DNA from: Sepioteuthis lessoniana
Lineage: Eukaryota > Mollusca > Cephalopoda > Myopsida > Loliginidae
DNA length: 64,000 nucleotides
Assembly (NCBI GenBank): GCA_963585895.1
Contig: OY757913.1
Coordinates: 109,305,732-109,369,731 of the forward strand
Direction: 5' to 3'
Numbering within the stretch: position 1 is the stretch's first letter; every line of letters starts with the position of its first letter. The notes beneath the pieces were generated by a model that searched no databases, had not been told where the DNA came from, and was given only the letters and a program-made list of their open reading frames with translations. The position numbers and the translations under genes are program-made. This document shows positions 1 through 10,985 of this stretch, piece by piece.

Positions 1-195
1 AATAATGGCAACAAAAGGGTACTGCACACTCCCCCAGATCTCCAGGAATGGAGCCTCACCATCATGTGCTGTTTAGTGTCATAAACAGGACACCATTTTT
101 TTGGAGCGGGGGGGTCTCACCCCTTTGCTGGAGATACAGTGAGCATATTCTAAGGACTGCCGACAGGGTAGTATTAAATCTGTCATCATACAACA
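1..195 (-). repeat. SINE-B body, partial
   Basis: Matches the reverse complement of the SINE-B body seen at 56652-56875: a run of AGTGTCATA, AGGACACC, a G-rich stretch, then CAGTGAGCATATTCTA. It is cut by the window edge, so the tail side is missing. The copy is diverged by scattered substitutions. Confidence 0.7.
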
Positions 196-319
196 TTATT
201 AACAAATAGATTTATCTGTATCTACCTGTCGATATAACTACGAGTGTAAGTTGTGTGTCACGCGGATAGGAGATAATGTTTTTTTTATATATATTGAAAG
301 AAAGAAAACTGATAAAACA

Positions 320-480
320 TCTGCTTTTGAGCTTCCAACACCCAAGTCTCTGTAAGTTTTTTCTTTGTCTGGTACGCGGACCTCAAATTGTTTTCGGTAC
401 CTGCTATTCCCAAATGGTTATTCATCTAAGTTCTGAGTAAGTTCATCGTTGTTTAACTTCGATGATTTAGTGAAAATGGC
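320..480 (+). repeat. SINE-G 3' region fragment
   Basis: Contains ACCTGCTATT, TCATCTAAG and TTCATCGTTGTTTAACTTCG, the same order of words as the 3' part of the SINE-G copies at 15965-16236 and 13290-13330. No tRNA-like head is present. Confidence 0.45.
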
Positions 481-504
481 TGTTTTGAACATGAACGTAA
501 GTAT

Positions 505-889
505 ATATAATAATTGTCACAGCAACTGAGTCAATGCCTGCGAGGGACAAAAATACCTGAATGGATGACGAAGAGGGAAACTAACCTGAACCGGGAAGAC
601 ACTCAAAGAGCCCTATTCCAAACAACTAACGTGTGTAACTATGATGTGAAAGATCCTAAAAGCACAGTTAAAAGAAGAGATATATTATTTGCTTGAATGC
701 TGCGGACTATTTCAGGAAGAACAGAAAGGATGTCGCAAAGGAACAAGAGAAACAGATGATCTATTCTGGATTGACCAACACATCTCAAGGGGCTAAAGGG
801 AGAAAATGTATCTGTGGCATGGATAGACTACAAAAATCATATGACAAGTCATCATCCTCATCAGGTCACGTTGCTAGCACAGATTTCCC

Positions 890-939
<50 letters not shown>

Positions 940-2010
940 CGTCTTTATCATCCATCGCTCCCGGCAGGTCTTCCAGATTACATCCTGTGTCCGCACAAAG
1001 CTACTGCTTAAAAAGGAAAAAGAGAAACAACAGAAGGAATGGAACAGCCTAATTAAAATAGAATCAGAACTCTTGGAGAAAAAAAAAACGACAAATACCT
1101 AAAAATATTAGGAGCAGGTGCTATTAAGCAAGCAGAGATGAAAGAAAAACTAAGAAATAAACTTCAAAAAAAAAAAAAAGAAACCTGCTAAAAACCAAAC
1201 TTTATGGCAGAAATCTCGTCAAAGGAATAAATACTTTGGCAGTTACTTTAGTATGATACTCTGGGCCCTTCTTAAAATGGACTAGGGAGGAACTCAGATA
1301 AAGTGGACATAGAACAAAGAAAACTGATAATGATGATGATGCACAAGGCATTACACCCAAAAGATAACATAGACGGATTATATGTGTCAAGAAAAGAAGG
1401 GGAAAGAGGACTCGCCAGCACTGGGATGGTGTAGATGCAACAATTCAGGGATTCGGGTAATATGAAAAACAGAGCAAAGAAAGAGTAATTACGGCAGCCA
1501 ATAAGAACAATATCAACAGATGTAACTTGAAGACGAAAAAAATCTACAAAACAAAAATACGAAGAAAAGTAAATGTATGGATACTTCAAACGAAAGACTA
1601 AGAACTCTACACATGAGATGACCTGGACATGGTTACAAAGGGGAAAATTAAAGAGAAAGACTAAATCTATTTTAATTGCAGCACAAAATATCAAAGCAAA
1701 AATTGATAAGTAGCAGAATTATAACAAATATACGTTATGTGGTGACACAGATGAAACACTTAATCACGTAATAAATGCAAAAAAATGGCACTAAAGTAAT
1801 ACAAGACAAGGCACGACTGGGCGGGAATAGTGATCCACTGGGAATTGTGCAAGAGATTAAAATTTGACCATATTGATAAATGGTACATGCAGAAACCAGA
1901 ATCTGTTATAGAAAATGAAAGGCATAAAAATTCTGTGGGATTTTGAGATACAAACGGACCACCCCAATCCAGTCCAGAAGACCAGATCCAGTGTTAACAA
2001 AAAGAAAAAA
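505..2010 (+). mobile_element. R4-like LINE, degraded 3' half
   Basis: Broken reading frames on the plus strand resemble a non-LTR reverse transcriptase polyprotein. In order I see an RT-upstream piece (PEWMTKRETNL, 550-590), a piece like EEQKGCRKGTRETDDLFWID (715-775), a post-RT piece like DGLYVSRKEG near 1370-1400, a zinc-knuckle remnant (LCGDTDETLNHV, 1735-1770), and the start of a C-terminal restriction-like endonuclease (KWYMQKPESVIENE, 1878-1920). The palm domain with the catalytic aspartates is missing and an RTE 3' fragment sits inside. Assignment to the R2 superfamily (R4/Dong-like) rests on remembered family sequence and on the better copy at 34829-35390. It is a dead fragment with many frame breaks. 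Confidence 0.65.
845..1005 (-). mobile_element. RTE LINE 3'-end fragment with (GA)n expansion
   Basis: Reverse complement reads like the last about 50 codons of the RTE-like protein at 43690-46446: a stretch like LCADTGCNLEDLPGAMDDKDEW followed by (GA)n exactly where the family has codons for RER, then VRKSVLA and a GATGAGGATGATGA tail. It interrupts the R4-like LINE at 505-2010. The microsatellite is therefore nested in a former coding end. Confidence 0.7.
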
Positions 2011-2059
2011 AAAATGCCATCTGAGTAATTTAAAGTGCTTAAAAGTATGGTTTTAACGG

Positions 2060-2890
2060 TCACATTTTAACTGTTTGAAAATAATTTAATTTATGGTCAT
2101 GGAAGAGAACGAAAAACCCGAAAACATCGGAACAGTCGCGTAAATCTTATTGAAACTAAAGTCGTATTATTAATAATTACTCAATTCAAATGATATTGTA
2201 AACCAAAACTAGGACGGCTGGTTCACTTAAACTGCGTTAATTAACCTCATTTTCGTATGTAGTAGTATGCGAAGTGTCGTCTATCTTATATCAGAGAGAC
2301 GAGGGGAAAAAAAGGAATGCAGATAGAGCCGAATTGCGCGCGCGTGCGCAGAATAAAACAGGAAGCCCAACATTCTTTTTTATTCTCAGTATTTCTGTAT
2401 CACTTTTTTTTTCAACAAGTGCCGAAAATCGTTCAAACCTGGCCTTTGAGGTTCCTGCTTGACTGCTGGCGAAGAAAGAGAAGGAAGAGGAGTAGGAGAA
2501 GAAGAAGAAGACGATGTAATGGAATCCCAATGAACAGGCAAAGACGTGTACTCAGCCAGTGACAGGCAGATGGTTGCGTCGCTTTCAGCTGCGTTCATTG
2601 CATCAACACCAACAGCTGTTTGAAAATAGGCATTTTAGAGTGTGAAATCAATTTCTCCAACTTTAATGGTATTCTTAATTTTTACTCGAACTTTTTCGTA
2701 ATTATGCTCAGCTTATCATCTACATTTGCTATCGTTCTAACTTTTGTAAATAATTGTTTTCGTGCTGTTCTTTGCCACTGGATGCTTTATTTGTGTGGGT
2801 CGAGAACGGGGAAGAGCGCTGGTTATGTTGTTAACTCTATGAGTGGGAGAATGAGAGAAGCAGCTGTGACCAAATACATCAAGATTCCAA
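2060..2890. other. No gene recognised; short CpG patch
   Basis: No homology seen. Around 2335-2352 there is a short run of GCGC/GTGCGC that resembles an NRF1-type site, next to purine-rich and pyrimidine-rich tracts at 2365-2415 and 2465-2515. Short open frames across these tracts are low-complexity and not credible genes. Confidence 0.4.

Positions 2891-2892
<2 letters not shown>

Positions 2893-2960
<68 letters not shown>
2893..2960. repeat. (AT)n microsatellite
   Basis: About 34 uninterrupted AT dinucleotides. Open frames encoding alternating Tyr-Ile across it are artefacts. Confidence 0.97.
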
Positions 2961-2963
<3 letters not shown>

Positions 2964-3310
2964 ACAAAAGTGATAAGACAAATAGGAATATTTCTCTTAT
3001 GTTGCATATTTTTTTATTGTTCTCAACTAGTGTCCACCTTAGGTCATTTTTTGAAGAAAAGTTGTTGTTTTTTTCATTTTAAAATAGTTTTTTTTAATGT
3101 TCATTTGCTATGAGAGAAGCGATGAAAAATGAACTGATAATGTAACATATCCATTCGTTTAATGAAATTTTGTTGGTATCCAAGTATCTTAAACTGAACA
3201 TGTTATGATGTCTTTTATCGTAGACACCAGGCACTGAGCTCCCTCTGTCTCTGTCTCTCCATACACACGCATATGTACGTATGTGTGAGTCTATAGGAGG
3301 TGTTGTCAGC

Positions 3311-4112
3311 AGATATCGAAATTGAAGCTTTAAATTTAAAGTTTTTAAATTCTAAATTTAAATAAACGTGTGTATTTAACCAACCTCTTCATCACATGCA
3401 GGATGCGTTACAAGGTAAATTTTTGCGGATTTTTAACATCTGTGAATTCTCCTTGACCGGTTGTCATACGAAGGTTAAAGAGACCAGTCTGCCCTACAAT
3501 TTTCCCATAACTGGAAGGAAAGTTTGAAAACACTTTTCCCAAGGGAATTAGCGCTATGTGAAATGCAAAGATCCTCGTTCAGTATTTGAACTCGGGCCGC
3601 CAGGTCATTTCTAATGACGATAACCGTTACGCCACGATAGCCTCAAAATGAAGACATGTGCACAACTAAAAAAAAATGTGTGCTCCTCTGAGCAAACTTA
3701 AACAATAAAGTGATTATACCTAAACGCAAAGACCGCAGTCTAAATGAGAAAGTACCAATTTTGAAAAAAAAAGTCATTAAATTACTGGTGATACTTTTTG
3801 GACAAAATGTTTTGGTGAAACACAAAATGGTGAAAGTGCAGCACTATACATACTCGCCAAACCTAGCTCCATGCAACTTTTCTAAACTGAAAAGTCATCT
3901 CAAGGCTAAGATTTGGAGATGTCGAAGATATGGAAATAAACATAATGATACGGCTTCTCACCATATCGAAAGAAAAGTTTCAGTGATGCTCCAACTAATA
4001 GAAAACTCCCTGGAATAAGTGTATTGAATGCGAAGGGAATATTTTCAGGGCAATTAACTTTTCATTCATTATTCTTTTCTGACTTGGTAAATACAGCTTC
4101 ACTATCAATATG
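3311..4112 (+). mobile_element. mariner-like DNA transposon relic
   Basis: The right half encodes a degraded transposase C-terminus, with YTYSPNLAPCNF and KLKSHLKA at 3845-3905 matching the YSPDLAPCDFFLFPKLKSHLK signature of mariner transposases. The final aspartate region is kept but the frame is open only from 3710 to 4018. Left edge (ATCGAAATTGAAGCTTTA) and right edge (TACAGCTTCACTATCAATA) match the ends of the sister copy at 58738-59383. A SINE-A lies within it. Confidence 0.7.
3378..3645 (-). repeat. SINE-A copy inside mariner relic
   Basis: Minus-strand SINE-A: tRNA-like head at the right (GTGGCGTAACGGTTATCG as reverse complement near 3618-3636) with a B-box-like GAGTTCAAATAC, then the family body with CCCAAGGGAATTAGCGCTATGTGAAATGC on the plus strand. 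Strongly diverged, so old. Confidence 0.7.
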
Positions 4113-4121
4113 AGGTGCATA

Positions 4122-4901
4122 CGATAAGTTTCCAGACTTTTTTCGTATGGGCACTTTTATTGATAGTACACACATGAAACTCTAGTCCCCTTCGAAGTAA
4201 TCTCCTCCGGCTGCAATGCACTTGTTGTACCGTTCCAACAACTTCTGGAAGGTCCCAAGCAAATCCTCTTGTGTGAGCGTGTCAATGACCTTCGCCACAG
4301 CCTCTTTCATCTCCTCAATTGTCTCATAACGACAGCCTCTGAGCTTAGGGAATAACCAAAAGTCACAAGGAGCAAGGTTTCGACTATAGGGAAGCTGAGG
4401 AACTGTCTTCATGCCCATCTTGGTCAAATAGTCTGTGACAAGGATTAAGTTGTGGACTGGTGTATTGTCCTGGTGGAAATGCCACTGACCCGATTTGAAG
4501 AGTGCTGACCTCTTCCGACGGAATCTCTTCCTGAACTCCCTTAAAACCTCAACATAGTAACCCTAACACTAACGCTTTGGCCAATCAACTCTGGTGTATT
4601 GACTTCCTTACTCCTCCCACACCTCTCATCATCCCTCACAGACTCCCTGTCTTCCTTGAATCTCTTATGCCACTCAAAAACTGATGCTCGAAAGTGTCAG
4701 ATTGCATTTTTGAAATTCACCAGCTGTAACAATCTGGCTCTAGTAGGGTGTATTCCAATTCCTACTGTAGCTGTTCTTTTGAAGCTGAAATCATAAAAAT
4801 TGGTCAGTCATCTCATAAGATGTATAGCAATAACATAGTGAATTTTCAAGAGTCTACGACAATTTTTAATGCTCATACGAAAAAAGTCTGGAAACTTATC
4901 G
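4122..4901 (-). mobile_element. mariner-family element, internally deleted, intact ends
   Basis: Both ends carry the same 28-bp inverted repeat beginning CGATAAGTTTCCAGACTTTT, perfect over that length, each flanked by TA, the target duplication of Tc1/mariner elements. The minus strand holds an 82-codon frame (4182-4427) with LPYSRNLAPCDFWLFPKLRG and NKCIAAGGDYFEGD, the C-terminal end of a mariner-type transposase. At 780 bp it is well short of an autonomous element (about 1.3 kb), so the N-terminal half has been lost. The intact ends suggest it could have been moved by a related transposase. Confidence 0.85.
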
Positions 4902-4925
4902 TATGAACCTTCTACCTTTTGAACA

Positions 4926-4928
<3 letters not shown>

Positions 4929-5001
<73 letters not shown>
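4929..5001. repeat. (CA)n(TA)n compound microsatellite
   Basis: A CA run passes directly into a TA run. It abuts the right end of the mariner element. Confidence 0.95.
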
Positions 5002-5009
<8 letters not shown>

Positions 5010-5819
5010 CATTTACTGGACTGCATTTCTGTTAAAATCGCAGCCATTGGAACAGAAATGTTCTATAAGTATTAGTTTGTTGTGATCAAAAGATTTGATA
5101 CTGTGTCTGTTGTTTTTTATTCTAAAGTAAAATGGCTATTCTAACTTTCCAATGTATAGTTTTAGACAACGTGCACAAAGTTCAACATCCTAGAAAGAAT
5201 CGAAAAAATGCATTGGCAATCATAGAAACACACAATAAATGAATAAGCATCTGGAAACACTGACCCCAAATGGCTTTTACATCCAGCTGAACGATCCTCA
5301 AAATATCACTTTGAAATTGGATGGACACATAAATACCTAAATAAACAAATGCCTGGCCAAAACAGTCACAGTTAATTTGAAACACATTCCCCGTCCATGC
5401 TTAACATATATCTCCCAAATGGAGAGTTCAGTTGAAGATCAACAAATATAAAGAAAAACTGATATATCATGGAATGCTAATAACTGATAAATACGAAGTA
5501 AATGATATAACTATTAAGATAGATAGATACGGAGTAAATGATATAACTATTAATATACACACATAGATAGATAGATAGATATGGATATTTTTGATTAAAA
5601 AAAACGCTTGTTGCAGCACATTACCAACAGAAGTAAAATTGAAAAAAATTTCTCACCTCTTTCGCTTCATTTAGTAACTTACATGCCCCGATGAAGGTCG
5701 AAAACTCGAAGTCTTTAACGTTGGTAAATATTTCTACGAATAAAATCGTCCTCTGAAAAGATTGTGTTTATTCATCTCTATACATTTTCATACTGTTGGT
5801 TTTATTTCCAGCTTTTTCC
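5002..5819. other. No gene recognised; small GATA minisatellite
   Basis: AT-rich sequence without coding signals. At 5495-5580 a short unit with GGAGTAAATGATATAACTATTA is repeated twice with GATA runs. Nothing else recognised. Confidence 0.5.
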
Positions 5820-5892
5820 TATATATATATATATATATATATATATAACAGCATTTTCTCTTTTAGATATGTTCGATTACATTGAACAGACA

Positions 5893-6051
5893 CTTCGCTT
5901 CTGCCTATTTTATTTTTGATCTGGTCAAGTACACGTGTGAGTCGTTTGACTCCTGGATGGAATGACACTTTCCTGAATTCATTCTGTATAGAAGTCAAAC
6001 GACTCATTTGATGACTTGAAAGGATCAAAGATAAAATAGGCAGAAACGAAG
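5893..6051. repeat. Foldback hairpin element, 59-bp arms
   Basis: Positions 5893-5951 and 5993-6051 are inverted copies, 59 bases each with 11 mismatches and no gaps, around a 41-base loop. The inner 14 bases (TGAGTCGTTTGACT) and the outer CTGCCTATTTTAT are perfect. It sits between two (TA)n runs (5820-5846 and 6081-6118). A MITE or foldback element is most likely; a long hairpin RNA is an alternative. Confidence 0.8.
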
Positions 6052-6079
6052 TCAGTCGTGTTTAACCACTCACTACCCC

Positions 6080-6119
<40 letters not shown>

Positions 6120-6120
<1 letters not shown>

Positions 6121-6937
6121 GCAGAAAAAAACGGCACTTCATAACGAGATTTTTATTTGAGCAATACACTCAAAATGCCCTCACTAAAAGAATAAAGTAA
6201 CTTCTTGTCTAATTCACAACTAAATGATTTAACTGAAATGACTTTGATGTGTACCGAGTCAACCAGGACTTTCGAATTTTAGTTTTCAATGTGGGCTGTC
6301 CCTCACAAATAACTGTTGCAATACAATATTTCCGGCATCATCTTCACAAAATTAGCCTTTTGCCAGACTAAGCTGAACTTTACAAATATATGTGATTGTA
6401 ACTGGTATGCCACGACCTGAGTACTTTGTAAAACAAGTATAAACATTAATACTAGTTAGGAAGACATTTGATAATGTTTATGACATAGAAGAAGGTGGGA
6501 TCTACAACCGTTCCACCCTCATGCTCCCTGAATCTTTCTCAAAACGTGATCTCCACCCTTCACAGCCTGCTATCTCTGCCACATTCGGTCACATTCACAA
6601 CAATCTTATTTCCACTGCTATAGTTACCGAGTAGAGAGACTAACCACCAGGAACTGAAAAACTAATTTAACTGTTGGGGGATGAAGAACTACTTCCAGTC
6701 TATCAAGTTTCCTTTCCATCAGACTTCTCCCGTATGCCAACCAACAGGTAGTGAGAGACGGGCTGATGATGAGATACACTCAAAAGGATTGGCATGTTGC
6801 ATAAGATTCGTGTCAACTAGCCTACCACCTTGACAAACTTGGTCACTGATGTGAAGAGTAAGCACAGTGAATCCTTCTCAGAGGTTAGTTCACTTCAACG
6901 CGAAACAGGAAAGACTCGTCTCCTGCAACTATCCTGA

Positions 6938-6940
<3 letters not shown>
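6120..6940. other. No known element recognised
   Basis: Higher-complexity sequence than its surroundings. A plus-strand stretch of about 60 codons at 6430-6626 is open, with a reading like YNRSTLMLPESFSKRDLHPS, but has no match I can name, no start and no splice context. It could be an unrecognised transposon piece or an exon remnant. Confidence 0.3.

Positions 6941-6941
<1 letters not shown>

Positions 6942-6992
<51 letters not shown>
6942..6992. repeat. (AT)n microsatellite
   Basis: About 25 AT units adjoining the 3' end of the SINE-A at 6993-7203. Confidence 0.95.
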
Positions 6993-6994
<2 letters not shown>

Positions 6995-7203
6995 TTCCGT
7001 ACAAATAGGACACGACACAAGGTCAATTTTTAATGCAGAGTTTAACAGGTTTTTATTCAGTTTTCCTTCTCTTAGACAGGTTGTCATACCAAGGTTAAAG
7101 AGCCCACCAACCCTACTATATACCCATAGCTGGAGGGAGAATAATTTACGTGTTACCGTATCCATTCACAACATCGGTAACCATTACACCAGAAGTGCCT
7201 CCT
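6993..7203 (-). repeat. SINE-A copy, shortened
   Basis: Minus-strand copy: tail side GACACGACACAAGGTCAATTT at left, head GTGTAATGGTTACC at right. About 70 bases of the middle-to-head region are deleted relative to 54677-54965. Confidence 0.75.
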
Positions 7204-7230
7204 TATATATATGTGTGTGTGTGTGTGTGT

Positions 7231-7480
7231 GGCGTTCAAGGTGCAATGGTTACTGTCATGGGAAATAAGTACTGAGACACGAGTTCAAATCCTGAATGAA
7301 ACTATTCTCATTTCACATAACGCTAATACACTTAGGTACATATCCAACTATTCTCCCTGTAGATACATAATAAGGTAGACTAAGCTCTTTAACCTTGGCA
7401 TGGCAACCAAACTAGGAGAAGGAAAACTCTGAATTCAAATTTGTAAATCTCAGCTTAATAAATCGAATTACTGTCCTGTC
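7231..7480 (+). repeat. SINE-A copy, diverged
   Basis: Plus-strand copy in convergent head-to-head arrangement with the previous one across a (TG)n run. A-box-like GTGCAATGGTTACTG and B-box GAGTTCAAATCCTG are visible, followed by the family body. Confidence 0.75.
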
Positions 7481-7504
7481 CAGCTTGTGTGAAGAGCTTG
7501 ATAA

Positions 7505-7518
7505 ACTCACACACATAC

Positions 7519-7606
<88 letters not shown>

Positions 7607-7686
7607 AAGTTTGGATAGCGTAGACACAGTCAACAGCGCTTGGTGACTGTCAGTTTCTCGTCTATGTGATTATCGGATCTCTCTCA

Positions 7687-7735
<49 letters not shown>
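7505..7735. repeat. Microsatellite cluster (TA)n, (GT)n, (GA)n, (TA)n
   Basis: (TA)n at 7519-7536, (GT)n at 7535-7551, (GA)n at 7552-7602 and (TA)n at 7694-7740. The 100 bases between 7603 and 7690 have no recognised content. Confidence 0.95.
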
Positions 7736-7737
<2 letters not shown>

Positions 7738-7739
7738 AT

Positions 7740-8097
7740 AACTCAGGTCTTCTATAGTCTCTATGGCAAGGGAACTTGACTGTAAGGTGTTATTTCTTTA
7801 GCTTAGCTGTGTCCAGTAATGTGCGGTACACAGTGAAAACCTAAATCGTTAATATTTTTTAGCTTAGATTTGACAGTAAATCAGAAATAGAAGGCACTTA
7901 GTGAGAACCAAATTTACTTTTTATTTATAATTGATCAGATGCGCTACACTACAGCGAGACACTCTGACAATAACAAAACTGGTGCATTAAAAGGATTCAA
8001 TTTTGTTTCTCATAGAAGAGTGTGAAAGAGAATTTCTTTAATTCTAAACCCTTGAAAAAGATGTTTTTCCAATTATATTTTCAAATATTCCTTTAAA

Positions 8098-8130
<33 letters not shown>

Positions 8131-8360
8131 TCCGTTCTGTTTTGTTTTTGCTTTTTTTATGCCAAGATATCCGAATCTAAAGAATGTGACTTGCTTCGCC
8201 AAAATAAATTATTTTAAGAAATGTTTGATAAAGAATACCGATGCTAGCAAGAGTTTTATTCGCAACCATATTAAGTAACGTCTAAAAGTTGTTTATATTA
8301 TTTACTAGACGACCAATGAATTCATTCCCGTTATAACAATAGTCTATGCTTCTCTTTAGA
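7740..8360. other. No gene recognised
   Basis: Unique-looking AT-rich DNA with a (TG)n run at 8101-8130. No coding or repeat family signal seen. Confidence 0.5.
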
Positions 8361-8574
8361 TAGGATTGGTTGATTGATTTTAACAGCATAACAACCCCTC
8401 CGGGGTTCTTTAATATATAGAAGTTAGAGAATCATGTTCATTGTACGTTCATTATATTTTTTTGCGTTGTTTTTTCTTAAAAGTTTTCTGCACACAATTA
8501 TATGATTTCAAGTATTCCTATCTAATGCAAATAATTTGCACATCGCTTCGTGGTTTTAAGTATGCATTTACCCT

Positions 8575-8662
8575 AACCTCAAACGTCACAAACCGGATGC
8601 AACGCGAGATCAATTTTAAAGCGGAGTTTTACAGGTTTGGATTAAGAGTTTTCTTTCTCTCG
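8575..8662 (-). repeat. SINE-A 3' fragment
   Basis: Matches only the tail third of SINE-A in reverse: GCAACGCGAGATCAATTTTAAAGCGGAGTTTTACAGG. The head is replaced by an RTE fragment at 8665. Confidence 0.6.
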
Positions 8663-8664
8663 AG

Positions 8665-8972
8665 CTGTATTGAACAAGTCCTGGAGGCAACACCCAACAA
8701 AATAGCCACCTACCACCCATCACGAAAACCATCCAAATTAGACGAACCAGACATGCGAGACACTACTGGAGAAGTAAGGGCGAACCCATCAGCGATGTAC
8801 TCCTGTGGATCCCTTCTCACGGACGAACAAGAGTTGGACGACTAGCTAAAACATATTTACAGCAGTTCTGTGCTGATATAGGATGTAGCCTCGAAGACTA
8901 GCCGAGAGCGATGGACGATAGAGACGGGTGTCGAGAGAGTGTCAGGGAAATCCGTGCTAGCAGCATGACATG
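8665..8972 (+). mobile_element. RTE LINE 3'-end fragment
   Basis: DNA closely follows 46130-46445 of the full LINE: TTGAACAAGTCCTGG, then sequence for ITKTIQ, TRHARHYWRS and DREVSGKSVLA-like codons with several frame breaks, ending in GACATGATG. Severely 5'-truncated insertion, about 300 bp. Confidence 0.8.
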
Positions 8973-9429
8973 ATGTGTACCAGTTGCCATGCCACATCTA
9001 AAGAATCCAGTTTGTTCTACTATTTACTTATAGCTGAAGTGAAAATAATTAGATACGTACCTTTTCAGAGGGTATTAGCGCAAACTGAAATATTAACAGT
9101 GTTGTCCATTTTCATCGATGAAAACACCATTTTTTCAACTATACCTATCTAATACTAATAATTATATGATTTCAAGTAATCGTTCTAATTCACTGATAGT
9201 TATTTGCTTGCACACAGTTATATAGTTTCAAGTAACTAATGATTATCCTTAGTAAACAATTATAGCTTCAAGTAACTATTCTTAACACAAATAATTTACA
9301 GTTATATGATATAAAGTATTCTGATCGAATTCAAATGATTTTTAAAAAGATTAATTCGCCCCATAGATGGGACCCTAACAGGTACTACCACTCTGTGTAA
9401 TAGCGAACCTGGAAATAATGGTAACGAAG

Positions 9430-10033
9430 AGTTTGTTTGGTTTGGTTTGGTTTGGTTTGGTTTTATGGCATATCAACCATTGTAGGTTATTTAATGCCAA
9501 ATCCACTTTATACATATATATTAAATATATATGATTTGTAAACATTTTGTTGATAACACTATACATTTATTTGCATGCAGTTAAATGGTTCCAAGTATTG
9601 CTATGTAATACGAATAATTCAATTTAGATTCACTGTTAAAGAGATTCAAGTTTTACTATTTAACTCTAATAATTCTATTTAACATTATTCATTCGTTTGT
9701 ACACAGTTAAATTGTTCCAAGTATTCCTATGTATCACTAACAATTCAATTAGACAGTCATTTGTTAACACAAAGTTAAGAGTTCTATTTCTAACAATTCA
9801 ATTTAATTCAAGTAATTTGAACACAGTTTAAATGTCAAACATCTCAATTTGACCCATCGATAGGATCCTATCAGGTGTTACCACTCCGGGTCAAAGTGGA
9901 CCTGGGAGCAATGGCAATGAAAGAGTACTCTACATTCCCCAAAGCTCCATGGCTGGATCCTCGCCATCGGATGGTTTAATGTCATATCCAAGACACTCGT
10001 TGCAAGGTGGGGCCTTACCTCTTTGCAGAGATG
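9430..10033 (-). repeat. SINE-B copy, head cut off
   Basis: Minus strand: tail starts with (GTTTG)n and ATGGCATATCAACC at 9435-9482, AT-rich subrepeats to 9846, then a well-kept body (GACCCATCGATAGGATCCTATCAGG onward). It stops at CTTTGCAGAGATG where the 662-bp duplicated block begins, so the final about 45 bases of the head are missing. Confidence 0.75.
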
Positions 10034-10695
10034 CATTAAGATGAAGAATAACACGAGTCAATATTATCGATCGTGATTGACAGAGCCTCATCAAAAAAAA
10101 AAAAAAAGAATTAAATAAATGATAATCCCCCGCCCCCAACAGAATAATAATTCTCTTTAATCCCCCTAATTACCACCAACAAGTGTTTTAGAATGAAGCT
10201 CACGTAATTTTTTTCTTTGAGTCATCTTCTCCGAAGACAAAAACATGTCACCACAAATATGAGAACGCAACCGCGAGAGAAGATACTACACTCTAATCGC
10301 ATCTGGAAAGCTGGGTTGATTTATCTGACTTCATACGAGGTCGCCTTAAAAATGTTTCATTCCTTCGATATTCCATCGTCTTAGGGCGCCTTAGGCGCCA
10401 AGCGATAAGCTTAGTACTGTTAAGCAGGTACTGCCTATGGGAAAGGCTGCGTAGAACTAGACAATTGCAAAGCCGACAAGAGAAAGTCTGATGATGGTAA
10501 TAATAATTTTTTAAAAACTATGTAAGGATCACCTTGTGAGGATCAAACTCACTACTATTTGATCTGCGAGATTAGCTTTTTGACTATTACACCACGTTCA
10601 GCTTCTCTCAGGAAAACATTTGTTAATTACAACGCTTTACTTAGTCTTCAGCGATGGTTTTGGCATGAAATAACCAACGAAGGTTGATATCTCAT
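10034..10695. repeat. 662-bp duplicated block, copy 1
   Basis: Almost identical to 12458-13121 in direct orientation; fewer than ten substitutions plus a poly-A length change were noticed by eye. Contains a minus-strand tRNA-like head (ACGTGGTGTAATAGTCA with GAGTTTGATCCTC, near 10540-10605) and ends in a GGTTGATAT tail-like word. Confidence 0.9.
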
Positions 10696-10699
10696 TGCT

Positions 10700-10985
10700 C
10701 TTATAAAAAAATATTGCTATGATGTGCTGTTTTTTTTTTGGCTTTCGTATATTCAAGCATAATAAAAGTTTTGAAATATAAGGGTAATTAAGATAGACTT
10801 CCGATTTCCCAGTAGAATTTTGGACTGGAAATTGCTTTCTTTTCTAAATATATTGCCCTAATAAAAACCTCGCTCTGATGTACTGTTTTTATTGGCTTTC
10901 ATATATATAAATATAATGAAAGTTTTGTTATACAAACATAAGATAGACAAAATTTCCCAGAACATTTTTTCTCTTCATTATGATC
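10700..10985. repeat. Diverged tandem pair of about 170 bp
   Basis: ATGATGTGCTGTTTT...GGCTTTCGTATAT...AAAGTTTTG at 10719-10775 recurs as CTGATGTACTGTTTTT...GGCTTTCATATAT...GAAAGTTTTG at 10874-10930. A similar word set is at 24165-24200, so this is part of a dispersed repeat. Confidence 0.6.

Larger units (their letters stand above)
8363..9428 (-). repeat. SINE-B copy, old, split by insertions
   Basis: Minus strand. Tail variant TTTTAACAGCATAACAACCCCTC at 8378-8402, AT-rich subrepeats (ATATGATTTCAAGTATTC type) at 8500-8540 and 9140-9345, then the beginning of the body (CATAGATGGGACCCTAACAGG) at 9361-9428, where it is cut by the next SINE-B. SINE-A and RTE fragments lie inside. Confidence 0.6.

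Noticed and set aside
693-1052. Open frames with Leu-Ser runs near 900
   Set aside because: The runs are (CT)n microsatellite translated in phase; the surrounding DNA is an RTE fragment inside an R4-like LINE.
2620-2967. Open frames with Tyr-Ile runs at 2893-2960 and similar frames at 5000, 6950, 21640, 21750, 40330 and 41960
   Set aside because: All are translations of (TA)n tracts; no conserved sequence outside the repeat.
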